Assembly: GCA_944325175.1 (NCBI GenBank)
Contig: CALUYZ010000007.1
Coordinates: 1-64,000, forward strand
DNA: 64,000 nucleotides
DNA from: Candidatus Gastranaerophilales bacterium
GTDB lineage: Bacteria > Cyanobacteriota > Vampirovibrionia > Gastranaerophilales > Gastranaerophilaceae
Reading direction: 5' to 3'
Of the stretch, positions 53,690 to 62,315 are shown in pieces (within the stretch, counting starts at the first letter, position 1; the number at the start of each line of letters is the position of its first letter). The notes under the pieces are model-generated. The model did not search any database and was not told the DNA's origin. It saw only the letters and a list, made by a program, of their open reading frames with translations. The position numbers and the translations under genes are program-made.

Positions 53690-53876
53690 TCAATCATATT
53701 TAATTTTCAACGCGTCTCCCAAGGGAGACTTTATTTTGTTGAAAAGCTTGAACGCTTTTCAAGCAGCCAGAGCTAAACGCCCTCAATCATATTTAATTTT
53801 CACCGCGTCTCCCAAGGGAGACTTTATTTTGTTGAAAAGCTTGAACGCTTTTCAAGCAGCCAGAGCTAAACGCCCT
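53678..53876 (-). repeat. 93-bp tandem repeats carrying the 5' end of tRNA-Val
   Basis: Units start at 53678, 53771 and 53864 (partial). Each unit contains, in minus-strand order, the first ~13 nt of the tRNA (GGGCGTTTAGCTC), then TGGCTGC, a hairpin TTGAAAAGC/GCTTTTCAA, then GTCTCCC-TT-GGGAGAC (shares AAGGGAGAC with the tRNA anticodon arm), and the AT-rich block found just before the true tRNA. Thus the real tRNA is preceded by one complete and one further copy of a decayed or rearranged tRNA-5' unit. The units lack a T arm and CCA, so they are not tRNAs. Confidence 0.85.
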
Positions 53877-54007
53877 TGAAGGGATAAAGCAGAATTTAGC
53901 TGCTATTTGTGGCTGATTTATTTATCAACCTTTAATAATATTATCTAATCAATTTTTATTGTCAAGTTTAATTTTATTTTTTATTTTGTGTTAAAATTTT
54001 AAGCATA

Positions 54008-55021
54008 ATGGATAAGAAAAAAATATTAGACAACTTAAATAAACTGAAAGAGCCTAGAATTCTTGTAATTGGCGATTTTGCAATAGATGAAATGGTGTTT
54101 GGGCAAACGGAAAGAATTTCAAGAGAGGCGCCTGTTTTAATTTTAGAGCATACTGAAACTAAGATTATTTTAGGCACTGCTTCAAATGCTGCAAACAATA
54201 TTTCGTCATTAAACCTTGGAAAAGTTGGTGCAATAGGCGTTTTGGGCGATGATTATTACGGCAAAGTTTTAATAAATGCCTTAAATGAAGCTAAAATAAA
54301 TACAGATTTTATGGTGGTGGATAAAGAAAGAAAAACAACCACAAAAACAAGAATTTCAGGGTCTTGTTCTCAAAGTGTTACACAGCAAATTGTAAGAATA
54401 GACAGGCAAACAAAAACCCCTGTAACGGGTGATGTTGAGAAAAAAATAATCGAAAATATTAAAAAAGCAATGCCAATGTATGACGGGGTAATTTTGTCGG
54501 ATTACCATTTGGGGTGTTTAACTCAAAATGTTATAACGGCAGCAATTAAAGAGGCTAAAAGGTTAAATAAAATTATTGTTGCAGATATTCAAAAAGAAAT
54601 GGAAAAATATAAAGGCGTAAGTGCAATTACACCAAACCAACCGGACACCGAGAAATTTATTTCAAAATTCATTAAAGATGATAAAACTTTGAATGAAGCC
54701 GGGCTTGAATTAATGGACAAATTAGATTTAAAAACTTTATTGATTACAAGGGGCGAAAACGGCATGGCTGTTTTTGAAAAAGATAGAGAAATGGTAAAAA
54801 TTCCCGCTTTTAATAAAAAAGAAGTTTTTGATGTAACAGGTGCCGGTGATACGGTGGTTGCAGCTTTTACTTTGGCGCTTTGTTCCGGTTTTACGCCACC
54901 TGAAGCAGCAATTATAGGCAATACGGCTGCAAGCATTGTTATAAGGCATTTTGGATGTCATACAACAACTGTTGATGAAATAGAATTTGAATTAAAAAAC
55001 TTATCAGGAGTTAATTTATGA
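54008..55021 (+). CDS. rfaE1: D-glycero-beta-D-manno-heptose-7-phosphate kinase (RfaE1-like, PfkB family)
   Basis: 337 residues. Phosphorylates heptose-7-phosphate at C1 in ADP-heptose synthesis for LPS. Family landmarks: 'ILVIGDFAIDEMVFGQTERISREAPV' at the start, GTASNAANN (about 57-65), 'SDYHLGCL', 'ITPNQPDTEKF', 'LITRGENGM', and the PfkB signature DVTGAGDTVVAAF (about 277-289). The separate C-terminal nucleotidyltransferase (RfaE2) is not fused. First gene of a three-gene operon; overlaps the next by 4 nt. Confidence 0.88.
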   Translation: MDKKKILDNLNKLKEPRILVIGDFAIDEMVFGQTERISREAPVLILEHTETKIILGTASNAANNISSLNLGKVGAIGVLGDDYYGKVLINALNEAKINTDFMVVDKERKTTTKTRISGSCSQSVTQQIVRIDRQTKTPVTGDVEKKIIENIKKAMPMYDGVILSDYHLGCLTQNVITAAIKEAKRLNKIIVADIQKEMEKYKGVSAITPNQPDTEKFISKFIKDDKTLNEAGLELMDKLDLKTLLITRGENGMAVFEKDREMVKIPAFNKKEVFDVTGAGDTVVAAFTLALCSGFTPPEAAIIGNTAASIVIRHFGCHTTTVDEIEFELKNLSGVNL

Positions 55022-55581
55022 ATTTTTTAAAAAAATTAAGACCGTTTGATATAGTAGTAATTGTGCTTATTTTGGCTGCACTTATGGTATTTTTTGCAAC
55101 AAGCACAGGCAAAAGAATGACATCTTCCAATCAAATTGAAGCAGAAACAAAAGTGGATATAGAAGTATATTTCAGAGGGGTTGTTGTAACAAGTAAAAAT
55201 TCACCCTTTAAAGAAGGCGATGAAACCTTTATTACAATAAGGAATGTTCCCTATACAAAATTAAAAATTAAATCGGCAAGTTATGAAAGAAAAAAAATCA
55301 TGCTTCCAAGCTCAGGTTCAAAATATCAAGTTGTTGAAGATTTATCTTCCCCCTTTAATTATGACTTTTTGGTAACCGTTCAAGATAACGCAAAAATCAC
55401 AAAAGACGGCGCCGTTGTTGGCGGCAACAAAATTAAAATAGGCTTGCCCGTTACATTAGAAGGCGTTGATTATAAATTAAACGGCGTTGTTTCAAATATT
55501 ACATTATCAAAAACAGCAGATGAAACCCCTACGGGCGATGATTTGGATGCCGAGGTAAACAAAAACCAAGATGTTCATTAA
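55018..55581 (+). CDS. DUF4330 family membrane-anchored protein
   Basis: 187 residues with one N-terminal membrane helix (FDIVVIVLILAALMVFFA, about 9-26) followed by a predicted beta-rich domain outside. 'RPFDIVV' followed by the helix and the 'IEVYFRGVVVTS' strand are typical of DUF4330, found mainly in Cyanobacteria and relatives. Function unknown; the operon places it in polysaccharide or LPS assembly. Confidence 0.75.
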   Translation: MNFLKKLRPFDIVVIVLILAALMVFFATSTGKRMTSSNQIEAETKVDIEVYFRGVVVTSKNSPFKEGDETFITIRNVPYTKLKIKSASYERKKIMLPSSGSKYQVVEDLSSPFNYDFLVTVQDNAKITKDGAVVGGNKIKIGLPVTLEGVDYKLNGVVSNITLSKTADETPTGDDLDAEVNKNQDVH

Positions 55582-56986
55582 TTCCCTTCTTAGTTGTTTT
55601 CAAAAAACAAAATTGGCTTCAATACTAAAAGACAGCTTGTTGTTTGATAACATTGATAAAATTTTATTCATTCTTTTAAATACGGTAATAATTTCAACCG
55701 CCTTTATGCCAACCGATTTTATAGGGCTTTTGGCCTTAGTTTTTGCTTTCGGCTGTCTTTTCAAGGTGCTTGTAAAAAGCGGCGAGACGGCGGAATTATC
55801 AACTATAAATAAAATTTTAATTTTATATCTTTTGATTGTAATAATTTCCCTTATGGGTTCAAGCTATTTTATGCTGAGCTTAAAGGGCATTTTAAAAACA
55901 TTTGTATACATTGCCTTTTATTTTGCATCTGTATATTTTTTATCTGAAAACAGAAAAAAAATAATTCCTCTTGTAGTAATTACAACAGGAATTATGGGCA
56001 TTGAAAGTATTATTGCAATTATGCAAAATGTTTCTCACATAGAAGCCATAGCAACTTGGCAAGACACAACAAATGTTTCAGACCCAACTCAAATAATATC
56101 AAGAGCATACGGCACATTGCAGCCTTACAATCCAAACCTTTTAGCCGGATATTTAATTGCGGGAATTTCATTCATTTTTTCATATATCGGAATTGCAGTT
56201 TTCAATAAAGATAAAAAAACTGCAATTATTGGTGCTTCGGTTTTTCTTTTAACATTTTTGGCAATTTTTGCGACAGGGTGCAGAGGCGCTTATTTAGGGC
56301 TTTTTGCTTTTATTGCCGTTTGCTTTATTGCATTTTTATTCATCTTAAAGAAAAAATTCGGCAGCTTTAATAAAATAAAAACAAAATATAAAGCAATGTT
56401 ATCGGCATTTTTGGCATTTTGCGCATCGGTTGTTCTTTTTGTGCCTTCAATTAATCAAAGAATTTTATCTATTTTTACGTTAAGAAAAGATTCTTCTATT
56501 TCATTTAGAATGAATGTTTACGAAGCTTGCTATCAAATGTTTTTAGACAACAAATTTTTAGGTATTGGCGTTGGCAATAAAAATTTTAGAGAAATATACG
56601 GGCTTTATATGAAAACGGGTTTTGATGCCTTGGGGGCATATTCCGTTCCTTTAGAAATTGCCGTAGAATCAGGCATTTTTGCACTTGTTTCGTTTGTGGC
56701 ATTTTTAGCTGCAATTATTTACAAAATAGTTAAATATGTAACTTTTAAAGGTGCGCATCCGGTTCATAAAATTCTTGTTTTTTCCACACTTTTGACAATC
56801 ATTGCAACAATGTCCCACGGCTTATTTGACACGGTTTTTTTCAGACCTCAAATTCAAATTTTATTTTGGCTCAGCATTGCAATTTTTCATTCAATCGTAA
56901 TTAAAAGAGGAAGGCTCAAAAAGTCTCGTATTGAAGGAAAAACGATTTTTTATTTTTTAGATTTGATTAAAAATAAATGTAAATAA
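55571..56986 (+). CDS. O-antigen ligase / polymerase family (Wzy/WaaL-like)
   Basis: 471 residues with about twelve transmembrane segments. The large extracytoplasmic loop and 'ATGCRGAYLGLFAFI' (about 235-250), with the functional Arg, match the WaaL/Wzy_C family. A second motif, 'DNKFLGIGVGNKNFREIYGLY', lies near 330. It joins or polymerises lipid-linked sugar units at the outer face of the inner membrane. Its start overlaps the DUF4330 gene by 11 nt. Confidence 0.85.
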   Translation: MFINSLLSCFQKTKLASILKDSLLFDNIDKILFILLNTVIISTAFMPTDFIGLLALVFAFGCLFKVLVKSGETAELSTINKILILYLLIVIISLMGSSYFMLSLKGILKTFVYIAFYFASVYFLSENRKKIIPLVVITTGIMGIESIIAIMQNVSHIEAIATWQDTTNVSDPTQIISRAYGTLQPYNPNLLAGYLIAGISFIFSYIGIAVFNKDKKTAIIGASVFLLTFLAIFATGCRGAYLGLFAFIAVCFIAFLFILKKKFGSFNKIKTKYKAMLSAFLAFCASVVLFVPSINQRILSIFTLRKDSSISFRMNVYEACYQMFLDNKFLGIGVGNKNFREIYGLYMKTGFDALGAYSVPLEIAVESGIFALVSFVAFLAAIIYKIVKYVTFKGAHPVHKILVFSTLLTIIATMSHGLFDTVFFRPQIQILFWLSIAIFHSIVIKRGRLKKSRIEGKTIFYFLDLIKNKCK

Positions 56987-56991
56987 ATTTA

Positions 56992-57699
56992 TTAAATTTC
57001 AAGAATATCTTTAATAACTTCGCTTGCCATAATAAGCCCTGCTGTAGGCGGAACAAAAGATATGCTGGATGGAATTTGTTTGTTTAATTCGTTAAATAAG
57101 ATTTCTTTAGGTTTCTTTGGCGTTTCTTTTGAATAAACAACCTTTAATTTTTTAATATTTCTTTTTTTAAGCTCTTGCCTCATAACCCTTGCAAGCGGGC
57201 AAACGGAAGTTTTTGAAATGTCTGAAACCAAAAAATCCAATGGGTTTAATTTGTTTCCTGTTCCCATTGAGGAAATAATTTTTACGTTGCTTTCTTTTGC
57301 ACGAACAATAAGCTCAATTTTGCTTGAAACGGTATCTATGGCATCGATTATATAATCATAATTCTTAAAATTAATAAGGCTTGAATTTTCTTTTGTGAAA
57401 AATAAATTAAGTGCATTAATTTTTATATTAGGGTTGATTTCTAAAAACCTTTCTTTGGCAGCTTCTGTTTTATATTTGCCGACGGTTGTTTTTAGTGCAA
57501 AAATTTGCCTGTTTAAATTTGTTTCATTTATTTTATCATTATCAACAATAAGAACTTCGCCAATTCCCGCCCTTACAACTGCTTCAGCTGCCATGCCGCC
57601 AACACCGCCAAGCCCGAATATTGCAACTTTTGATTTTTTTAATTTTTCAATATTATCATATCCAACTAAAAGCTCTTCTCTTTGAAGCCAGTTATTCAT
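56992..57699 (-). CDS. tcdA: tRNA threonylcarbamoyladenosine dehydratase (TcdA/CsdL)
   Basis: 235 residues. ATP-dependent cyclisation of t6A to ct6A in tRNA. The E1-like (ThiF/MoeB) fold is clear: 'AIFGLGGVGGMAAEAVVRAGIG' (nucleotide loop), 'IVDNDKINETNLNRQIFA', 'IDAIDTVSSKIELI' and the TcdA-specific 'SSMGTGNKLNP' and 'DISKTSVCPLARVMRQELK'. Its start overlaps the end of the following (upstream on this strand) membrane protein gene by 8 nt. Confidence 0.92.
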   Translation of the reverse strand: MNNWLQREELLVGYDNIEKLKKSKVAIFGLGGVGGMAAEAVVRAGIGEVLIVDNDKINETNLNRQIFALKTTVGKYKTEAAKERFLEINPNIKINALNLFFTKENSSLINFKNYDYIIDAIDTVSSKIELIVRAKESNVKIISSMGTGNKLNPLDFLVSDISKTSVCPLARVMRQELKKRNIKKLKVVYSKETPKKPKEILFNELNKQIPSSISFVPPTAGLIMASEVIKDILEI

Positions 57700-58321
57700 C
57701 TTGATTTTCCGTTGCTTTTATATATTTTTCATTGAAACCTTGCAAATATATTAATGCCATAAAGGAAAGATAAAATAAAGTTTCTGTCATCTCTTCTAAT
57801 TGTATATTGCCGATTTTTTCACCTAATGTGCCTAAAATTATACCTAAAAATAAAAATATCCAATTCCAAAAAGAAATTTTTGCGCTTTTTATGTAGTTGA
57901 ATAAAACTTTATATGATTTTGAACGAATAAAATATAAAAAGCATCCTGCCATAAAAAGCCCGTATAATGGATGCACAAGGTAGCCAAAAGGTATTTCTTT
58001 CCAAGGGTAAAATGCGTTTTCCATGCCTTCTATTGGGAAAAACACAGTTCTAAAGCAATTAATTTCTCTTAAAAATAAAATTACACAAACTAAAAAAATG
58101 GAGATAAAAAATTTATTATCCGTTTTTGCTTTTAGACAAAATGTCATTGTAATTGCAAGAATTACAAGCTGTAAATTTTCAATTAAACAGTTTTCATAGC
58201 AATATTGAATAGGAAGCCATTTTATCGCAAGAGGGGTTAATATCAATGTTAAAAGAGGGAAAATTACAATCGGCTGGAATGAAAAATCCAACCTTGAGAT
58301 AAAATTTCTCATTAATTTCAT
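57692..58321 (-). CDS. Membrane protein of unknown function
   Basis: 209 residues with about six transmembrane segments. The first loop contains CYENC. Charged and aromatic residues in 'LREINCFRTVFF' and 'YPWKEIPFGYLVHPLYGLF' suggest a functional site near the membrane face. I do not recognise the family. It is 8 nt overlapped with tcdA on the same strand and lies 22 nt after a small secreted-protein gene. Confidence 0.6.
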   Translation of the reverse strand: MKLMRNFISRLDFSFQPIVIFPLLTLILTPLAIKWLPIQYCYENCLIENLQLVILAITMTFCLKAKTDNKFFISIFLVCVILFLREINCFRTVFFPIEGMENAFYPWKEIPFGYLVHPLYGLFMAGCFLYFIRSKSYKVLFNYIKSAKISFWNWIFLFLGIILGTLGEKIGNIQLEEMTETLFYLSFMALIYLQGFNEKYIKATENQDE

Positions 58322-58343
58322 TTTTTAATTCCTTAATTCCATA

Positions 58344-58820
58344 TTAAAATTTTTGTAAGTTATCTATAACGGCACATTGTCCTTTTGCGCTAAAATCTCT
58401 GTTTTCATAGGTTAAAGAAGCCCAAGCTCCATAATCATGGCGAATTGTGCCTTCGCCTTTTGCACGTCCTGTGTATCTGTTTAGTGTGTAGTTTTCTGTA
58501 TATGTTCTTTTATTTGCATGGTATTTGTTTACGAATTTAATTTCTTTGTCATCATAAGAAACAATTTCTGCCATTTCTTCTTTATTTTCATTATATATTT
58601 TTTTATGAGGTTCGTCTAAATATAAATAAAAATCTACTTCATCATAATTAATGGAATTAGCATAGCTTATTGCCCAATGCTTATAATCAACAGTGCACCA
58701 AAGCTTTTTCATTTTGTCAAAATCACTACATTCGCCATTTGCATTATTTATTGCAACAACCGCAAACGAAGGGGCTATAAGAAAAAACATTATGACAATA
58801 CAAAAAATTTTTTTAAACAT
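58344..58820 (-). CDS. Small secreted protein of unknown function
   Basis: 158 residues. Signal peptide MFKKIFCIVIMFFLIAPSFA. The mature part is beta-rich with many Tyr, Asp and Lys ('WAISYANSINYDEVDFYLYLDEPHKKIY') and Cys near both ends (GECSDF, KGQCAV) that could form a disulfide. The 'YTENYTLNRYTGRAKGEG' segment is common in small envelope or stress proteins that resemble YbgF-neighbour lipoproteins, but I cannot name a family. Confidence 0.55.
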   Translation of the reverse strand: MFKKIFCIVIMFFLIAPSFAVVAINNANGECSDFDKMKKLWCTVDYKHWAISYANSINYDEVDFYLYLDEPHKKIYNENKEEMAEIVSYDDKEIKFVNKYHANKRTYTENYTLNRYTGRAKGEGTIRHDYGAWASLTYENRDFSAKGQCAVIDNLQKF

Positions 58821-58901
58821 CTCTCCCCAATTTTTTAAAAGCGATAATTAAACATCTTATTCCAATAAAATGGAAAAGTAAAACAGTTTATAAAAATTAA
58901 T

Positions 58902-58933
58902 AAACACCCTATCTTGTATTAGACAGGGTGTTT
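58902..58933 (-). terminator. Terminator of the HU gene
   Basis: AAACACCCT (58902-58910) pairs with AGGGTGTTT (58925-58933), extended by TCT/AGA. T-rich flanks on both sides. Confidence 0.85.
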
Positions 58934-58961
58934 TTAGAAAAATTAAGATAAAAATTAAAAA

Positions 58962-59234
58962 CTATTTAACAAGTTCTTTAAATTTTTTGCCTGCTGAAAA
59001 TGCGGGAACGGTTTTTGCAGCAATTTTAATTTCTTTGCCTGTTTGTGGGTTGCGGCCTGTTCTTGCTGCTCTTTTACGTGCTTCAAAAGAACCAAAGCCA
59101 ACCAATGTAACTTTTTTGCCCTTAGAAACTGTTTTTTGAATTGTTTCTAAAACAGCACCAACAATTTCAGCTGTTGCTTTTTGAGAAATTTTTGCTTTTT
59201 CCGCAATTTCTTTTACTAATTCTTCTTTGTTCAT
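58962..59234 (-). CDS. hup: HU-type nucleoid DNA-binding protein
   Basis: 90 residues, the canonical length. 'MNKEELVKEIAEKAKISQ' start, 'GFGSFEARKRAARTGRNPQTGKEI' with the DNA-binding arm proline (RNPQTG), and final 'VPAFSAGKKFKELV'. Binds and bends DNA as a dimer. RBS AAAGGTGG. It has its own promoter and terminator. Confidence 0.96.
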   Translation of the reverse strand: MNKEELVKEIAEKAKISQKATAEIVGAVLETIQKTVSKGKKVTLVGFGSFEARKRAARTGRNPQTGKEIKIAAKTVPAFSAGKKFKELVK

Positions 59235-59270
59235 CTTTTGTCCACCTTTCTAAAACACATAACAGGTTCT

Positions 59271-59298
59271 ATTATACCTATTTTGAAAGAATTGACAA
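59271..59298 (-). promoter_or_regulatory. Promoter of the HU gene
   Basis: On the minus strand TTGTCA (59298-59293), a 16-bp spacer, and TATAAT (59276-59271). Expected start of transcription is near 59264, about 30 nt before the ATG. Confidence 0.75.
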
Positions 59299-59384
59299 GA
59301 GGTTTTAACTATTTTTTACATTGTAAAGTAATGAAAATGCCTTTTTCAAGGAAAATCAAAAGCTGATAAGCAATATTTAAGGGG

Positions 59385-60305
59385 TTAATCTCCGGTTGAA
59401 ATTTTAGAAAAATTTATATCTTTATAAAAATATTTTAAAATGTCAAATGCGCTATATCCTTTGTTTGCAAGATTATTGGCGCCATGCTGGCTCATACCGA
59501 CCCCATGACCGTTTTTCCTTATTCCGTCATCATAAGCTTTAACAGAATGTAGATAAGGTGCATTGTTTGCCCAAGCAGCGCCTGAATTAACCGTTCTTCC
59601 GCCTGAGCTTGCATGGTAGTATGCAGGAACAACTTTTCCTTTATAGGTTATAACAATGCCCTTCGTATCAACAACTGCTTGATTTGTTTTTTTATTTTCA
59701 GCGCTTGCACCGCCATAGGCTTGATCGTAGGTGTTATCTAAAAGGTCATAACCTTTTGAACCTCTTTTATTAAGGTTTGCAACGGCATAGCTTCTTGCTG
59801 CTATGGCTTGCGCTTTATGTGCTTCTTTATTCCATGAAGAAGGCATCTCTGAAGGCACAACGCCTAAAAGGTAAAGCTCTATGGGCAATCTGTTTATAAC
59901 CGTTAATTTTTTATTGTAATTATAAATAACAAGCTCCCCTCTGTACCACCTGTTTTTAGTTGCCACAAAGTCGTTTTTTGTTGAGGGTTTAACCATTATG
60001 TAGTTTGTGTTTAGGTCATAAAATTTATTATCAACTTTTATTGCTATTGAATTACCGTGGGCTTTAATTCCGTAGGGCTGCATTTTTTTGGTTTTAAAAA
60101 TCGGCTTGTTTGTTTTTGCATCATAAATAAGCCCTTCTGTTGATGTTCCAAAATATGATTGTTTTACATCAACGCTAAGCCCTATTCTTATTGCTTCAGA
60201 TGTTTGAATTGAAACAATTTGAATAAAAATTGCAAAAAATATGTATAATAAAATCTTTCTCATAGGTGATAACATTGTAAAACGTGAAAATATTTTTTTT
60301 ATCAA
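59385..60305 (-). CDS. SpoIID/LytB-domain protein (peptidoglycan lytic or amidase-associated)
   Basis: 306 residues if translation begins at TTG 60305; ATG codons at 60275 and 60263 are equally possible, and none has a clear RBS. A hydrophobic N-terminal segment (ILLYIFFAIFIQIVSIQTSEA) is a signal peptide or anchor. The SpoIID domain contains 'GVVPSEMPSSWNKEAHKAQAIAARSYA' (catalytic Glu in SEMP), 'YHASSGGRT' and 'GHGVGMSQHGA'. In Bacillus, SpoIID cuts denuded glycan strands; in non-sporulating relatives it serves cell-wall remodelling. It is adjacent to a small gene on the same strand. Confidence 0.85.
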   Translation of the reverse strand: MIKKIFSRFTMLSPMRKILLYIFFAIFIQIVSIQTSEAIRIGLSVDVKQSYFGTSTEGLIYDAKTNKPIFKTKKMQPYGIKAHGNSIAIKVDNKFYDLNTNYIMVKPSTKNDFVATKNRWYRGELVIYNYNKKLTVINRLPIELYLLGVVPSEMPSSWNKEAHKAQAIAARSYAVANLNKRGSKGYDLLDNTYDQAYGGASAENKKTNQAVVDTKGIVITYKGKVVPAYYHASSGGRTVNSGAAWANNAPYLHSVKAYDDGIRKNGHGVGMSQHGANNLANKGYSAFDILKYFYKDINFSKISTGD

Positions 60306-60319
60306 ATGATTAGATGAAT

Positions 60320-60616
60320 TTATTCTTCGTCTTCTTTAAAATTTTCTATATATTTAATAATTTCCATTGAAATTTCTTTTTTGGTTTCAAAATCAATAAT
60401 TTTAAGATATTCCATGGCTTCAAAATATTTCATATTGTTATCTTGCCACCTTTGCCAGAAACAATCAAAATTATTTTCATTTAATGAAAGCCCCATATTT
60501 CTTGCTTCTTCAATTATGTAATCGGCAATATAATCTTTCACTTTTTCATTTGATTTTTCAATCAAATTGACAGCAAGTTTTAAAATAGGGTCTTTATCAT
60601 ACCAGCGCTTGTTCAT
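60320..60616 (-). CDS. Small acidic helical protein, unknown function
   Basis: 98 residues from the ATG at 60616 (MNKRWYDKDPILKLAVNLIEK); an in-frame start at 60652 is less natural. No signal or membrane segment, rich in Glu, Lys, Asn and Trp ('FDCFWQRWQDNNMKYFEAMEYL'). Family not recognised. It lies 14 nt before the SpoIID-like gene and probably shares its transcript. Confidence 0.55.
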   Translation of the reverse strand: MNKRWYDKDPILKLAVNLIEKSNEKVKDYIADYIIEEARNMGLSLNENNFDCFWQRWQDNNMKYFEAMEYLKIIDFETKKEISMEIIKYIENFKEDEE

Positions 60617-60733
60617 AGAATTAAGAATAATATTTTTAATAAAAAATGTCAATTTAAGCTACAAATGTTCAATTTTTGTTTAAGCCCTTTCGGGTAATTT
60701 ATTTTGAATTAAAACAAAATAAAATGGTTCATT

Positions 60734-62185
60734 ATGAATGATTTATTTAATATGTTTGATAAAACCCCATGTAAAAGTTTGGGTGTATGCTCTGAAAACC
60801 CCGTTTTGTCCTCAATAAATGCGGTTATTGTAAATGAAATAAGGCAAGTTGCCTATTATATAGTTAAATTAAAAGAACTGAATTTTATAAACGACAAAAT
60901 AATGAAAGAGGCAATTTCTGCCCTTTCTGTAACTATTTCAGATACAAGCTTTAACAAAAATGCTTTTGTAGACTTCTTTTTAAAACTTGAAAACTTAAAA
61001 AAGGAAACAGAAAATTTTTATAATAAAAAATGTCAAGAAATGGGAATAAATTACGAACATTTAACGACATTTTCTTTTAAAGACGGCGAGAAAATAAGCT
61101 CTAACACCCTTATAAAGTGGGGTGAAAAAATTTTAACTCACGTTTTTAACACTATGGATGAAAATAAAATTTGTCTTTTTGATTTAATCATCTTTATGAC
61201 AAAAACCGCTTCTTGCAAATTATTAGAACTTGAAAATTACAAAAAAGTTGAAACAAACGAGTATTTTGAAGTTTTAAGATTATTATCTTTGACAAACTCA
61301 ATTTCTCAAAGATGTGAAAAATTGACAAGAAGAATAAAAGAATTTTCCGCAATTTTATATAAACTAAACGAAGAATTAATATATGAAAGAAATAAATTCT
61401 TTGGCTCAAGACAAAATATAAAAATTGAAAGAAATATTGAAAAAGGAAAATCTGTTTTTGTTGTAGGCGGAGATATTTGTGAATTATATAATCTTCTTGA
61501 AAAAACAAAAGATACTGAAATAAATATATATACAAACTTTTCAATGATGTTAGCTTATATTTATCCTAAATTTTTTGAATATAAAAATTTTAAAGGTTTA
61601 TATGGCACAGGTGATATTGAATATGATTTTTCAAAATTCAAAGGCGCAATATATGTAACAGAACATGCAAATATCAGGCTTGATAATGTAATAAGAGGTA
61701 AAATTTTTACAACAAAATTAATTCCGTCGGATAATTCGACAAAAATTGAAAAAACAAACCTCACCCCCTTAATTGAAGCAGCTTTAAGTGAAGAAGGCTT
61801 TGATTTTGAAGAAAAAAATAAAGAAATAACTTTTGAATACAATAAAAACCTTTTAGAAAAAACCGTTGAAGAAAACAGAAATAAAAAAATATTAATTTCA
61901 ATGGGCAAGGTTTCAGATTTTATAAAGGAAAAAAATGCCAATTATTCAATTATAAGCGTTCAATTTCCATACGATTTTGAAAGTTTAATATACATTTTAA
62001 AATCACTCCCAAATGAAGAAAAAATTGTTTATTTTTCAAAATGTTGTATAGAAATTATAAAAATATTGACAACTCTTTTAGATGTAAACTGTGAAATTTA
62101 TATCGAAACATGTTTGTCTGAAAATATCAGCCCGCATATTTTACAAGCATTGGGCAGTAATTTTGACATAAATTATATAAGCTAG
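60734..62185 (+). CDS. Degenerate homologue of hybrid cluster protein (Hcp), cluster ligands lost
   Basis: 483 residues (Hcp is about 540-550). Similarity to Hcp is visible along the chain: 'PCKSLGVCSENPVL' at 12-25 resembles the end of the N-terminal Cys motif (C-x5-C, here C13 and C19, with the first Cys pair missing). 'VFVVGGDICELYNLLEKT' and 'INIYTNFSMMLAY' (about 241-275) align with Hcp VSGHDLKDLEELL and YTHGEMLPAH, but the ligand His and Glu are Gly and Ser. 'GAIYVTEHAN' replaces the segment with a ligand Cys. Near the end, YFSK replaces YEQK (Glu lost, Lys kept), and the final 'NISPHILQALGSNFDINYIS' matches the Hcp C-terminus. It is therefore probably not a redox enzyme; a structural or regulatory role is open. 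Confidence 0.7.
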   Translation: MNDLFNMFDKTPCKSLGVCSENPVLSSINAVIVNEIRQVAYYIVKLKELNFINDKIMKEAISALSVTISDTSFNKNAFVDFFLKLENLKKETENFYNKKCQEMGINYEHLTTFSFKDGEKISSNTLIKWGEKILTHVFNTMDENKICLFDLIIFMTKTASCKLLELENYKKVETNEYFEVLRLLSLTNSISQRCEKLTRRIKEFSAILYKLNEELIYERNKFFGSRQNIKIERNIEKGKSVFVVGGDICELYNLLEKTKDTEINIYTNFSMMLAYIYPKFFEYKNFKGLYGTGDIEYDFSKFKGAIYVTEHANIRLDNVIRGKIFTTKLIPSDNSTKIEKTNLTPLIEAALSEEGFDFEEKNKEITFEYNKNLLEKTVEENRNKKILISMGKVSDFIKEKNANYSIISVQFPYDFESLIYILKSLPNEEKIVYFSKCCIEIIKILTTLLDVNCEIYIETCLSENISPHILQALGSNFDINYIS

Positions 62186-62239
62186 AAAATCCGTTTTCTT
62201 TTCTATAGTTGATTTTGCTTTTATTTAAAACATTTTCTT

Positions 62240-62268
62240 TTGCTTTTATGGGCGTTTTAATGTAAAAT
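62240..62268 (+). promoter_or_regulatory. Promoter of pnp
   Basis: TTGCTT (62240-62245), a 17-bp spacer, TAAAAT (62263-62268). It gives a leader of about 40 nt before the ATG at 62316. Confidence 0.6.
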
Positions 62269-62315
62269 CGTACTAGAAAATAGAAGTGAATCACTAAAAA
62301 AAGAAAGAAGAGAAA

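Noticed and set aside
53771-53876. Second and third tRNA genes after tRNA-Val
   Set aside because: Only the first ~13 nt match; there is no T arm, no matching acceptor 3' strand and no CCA.
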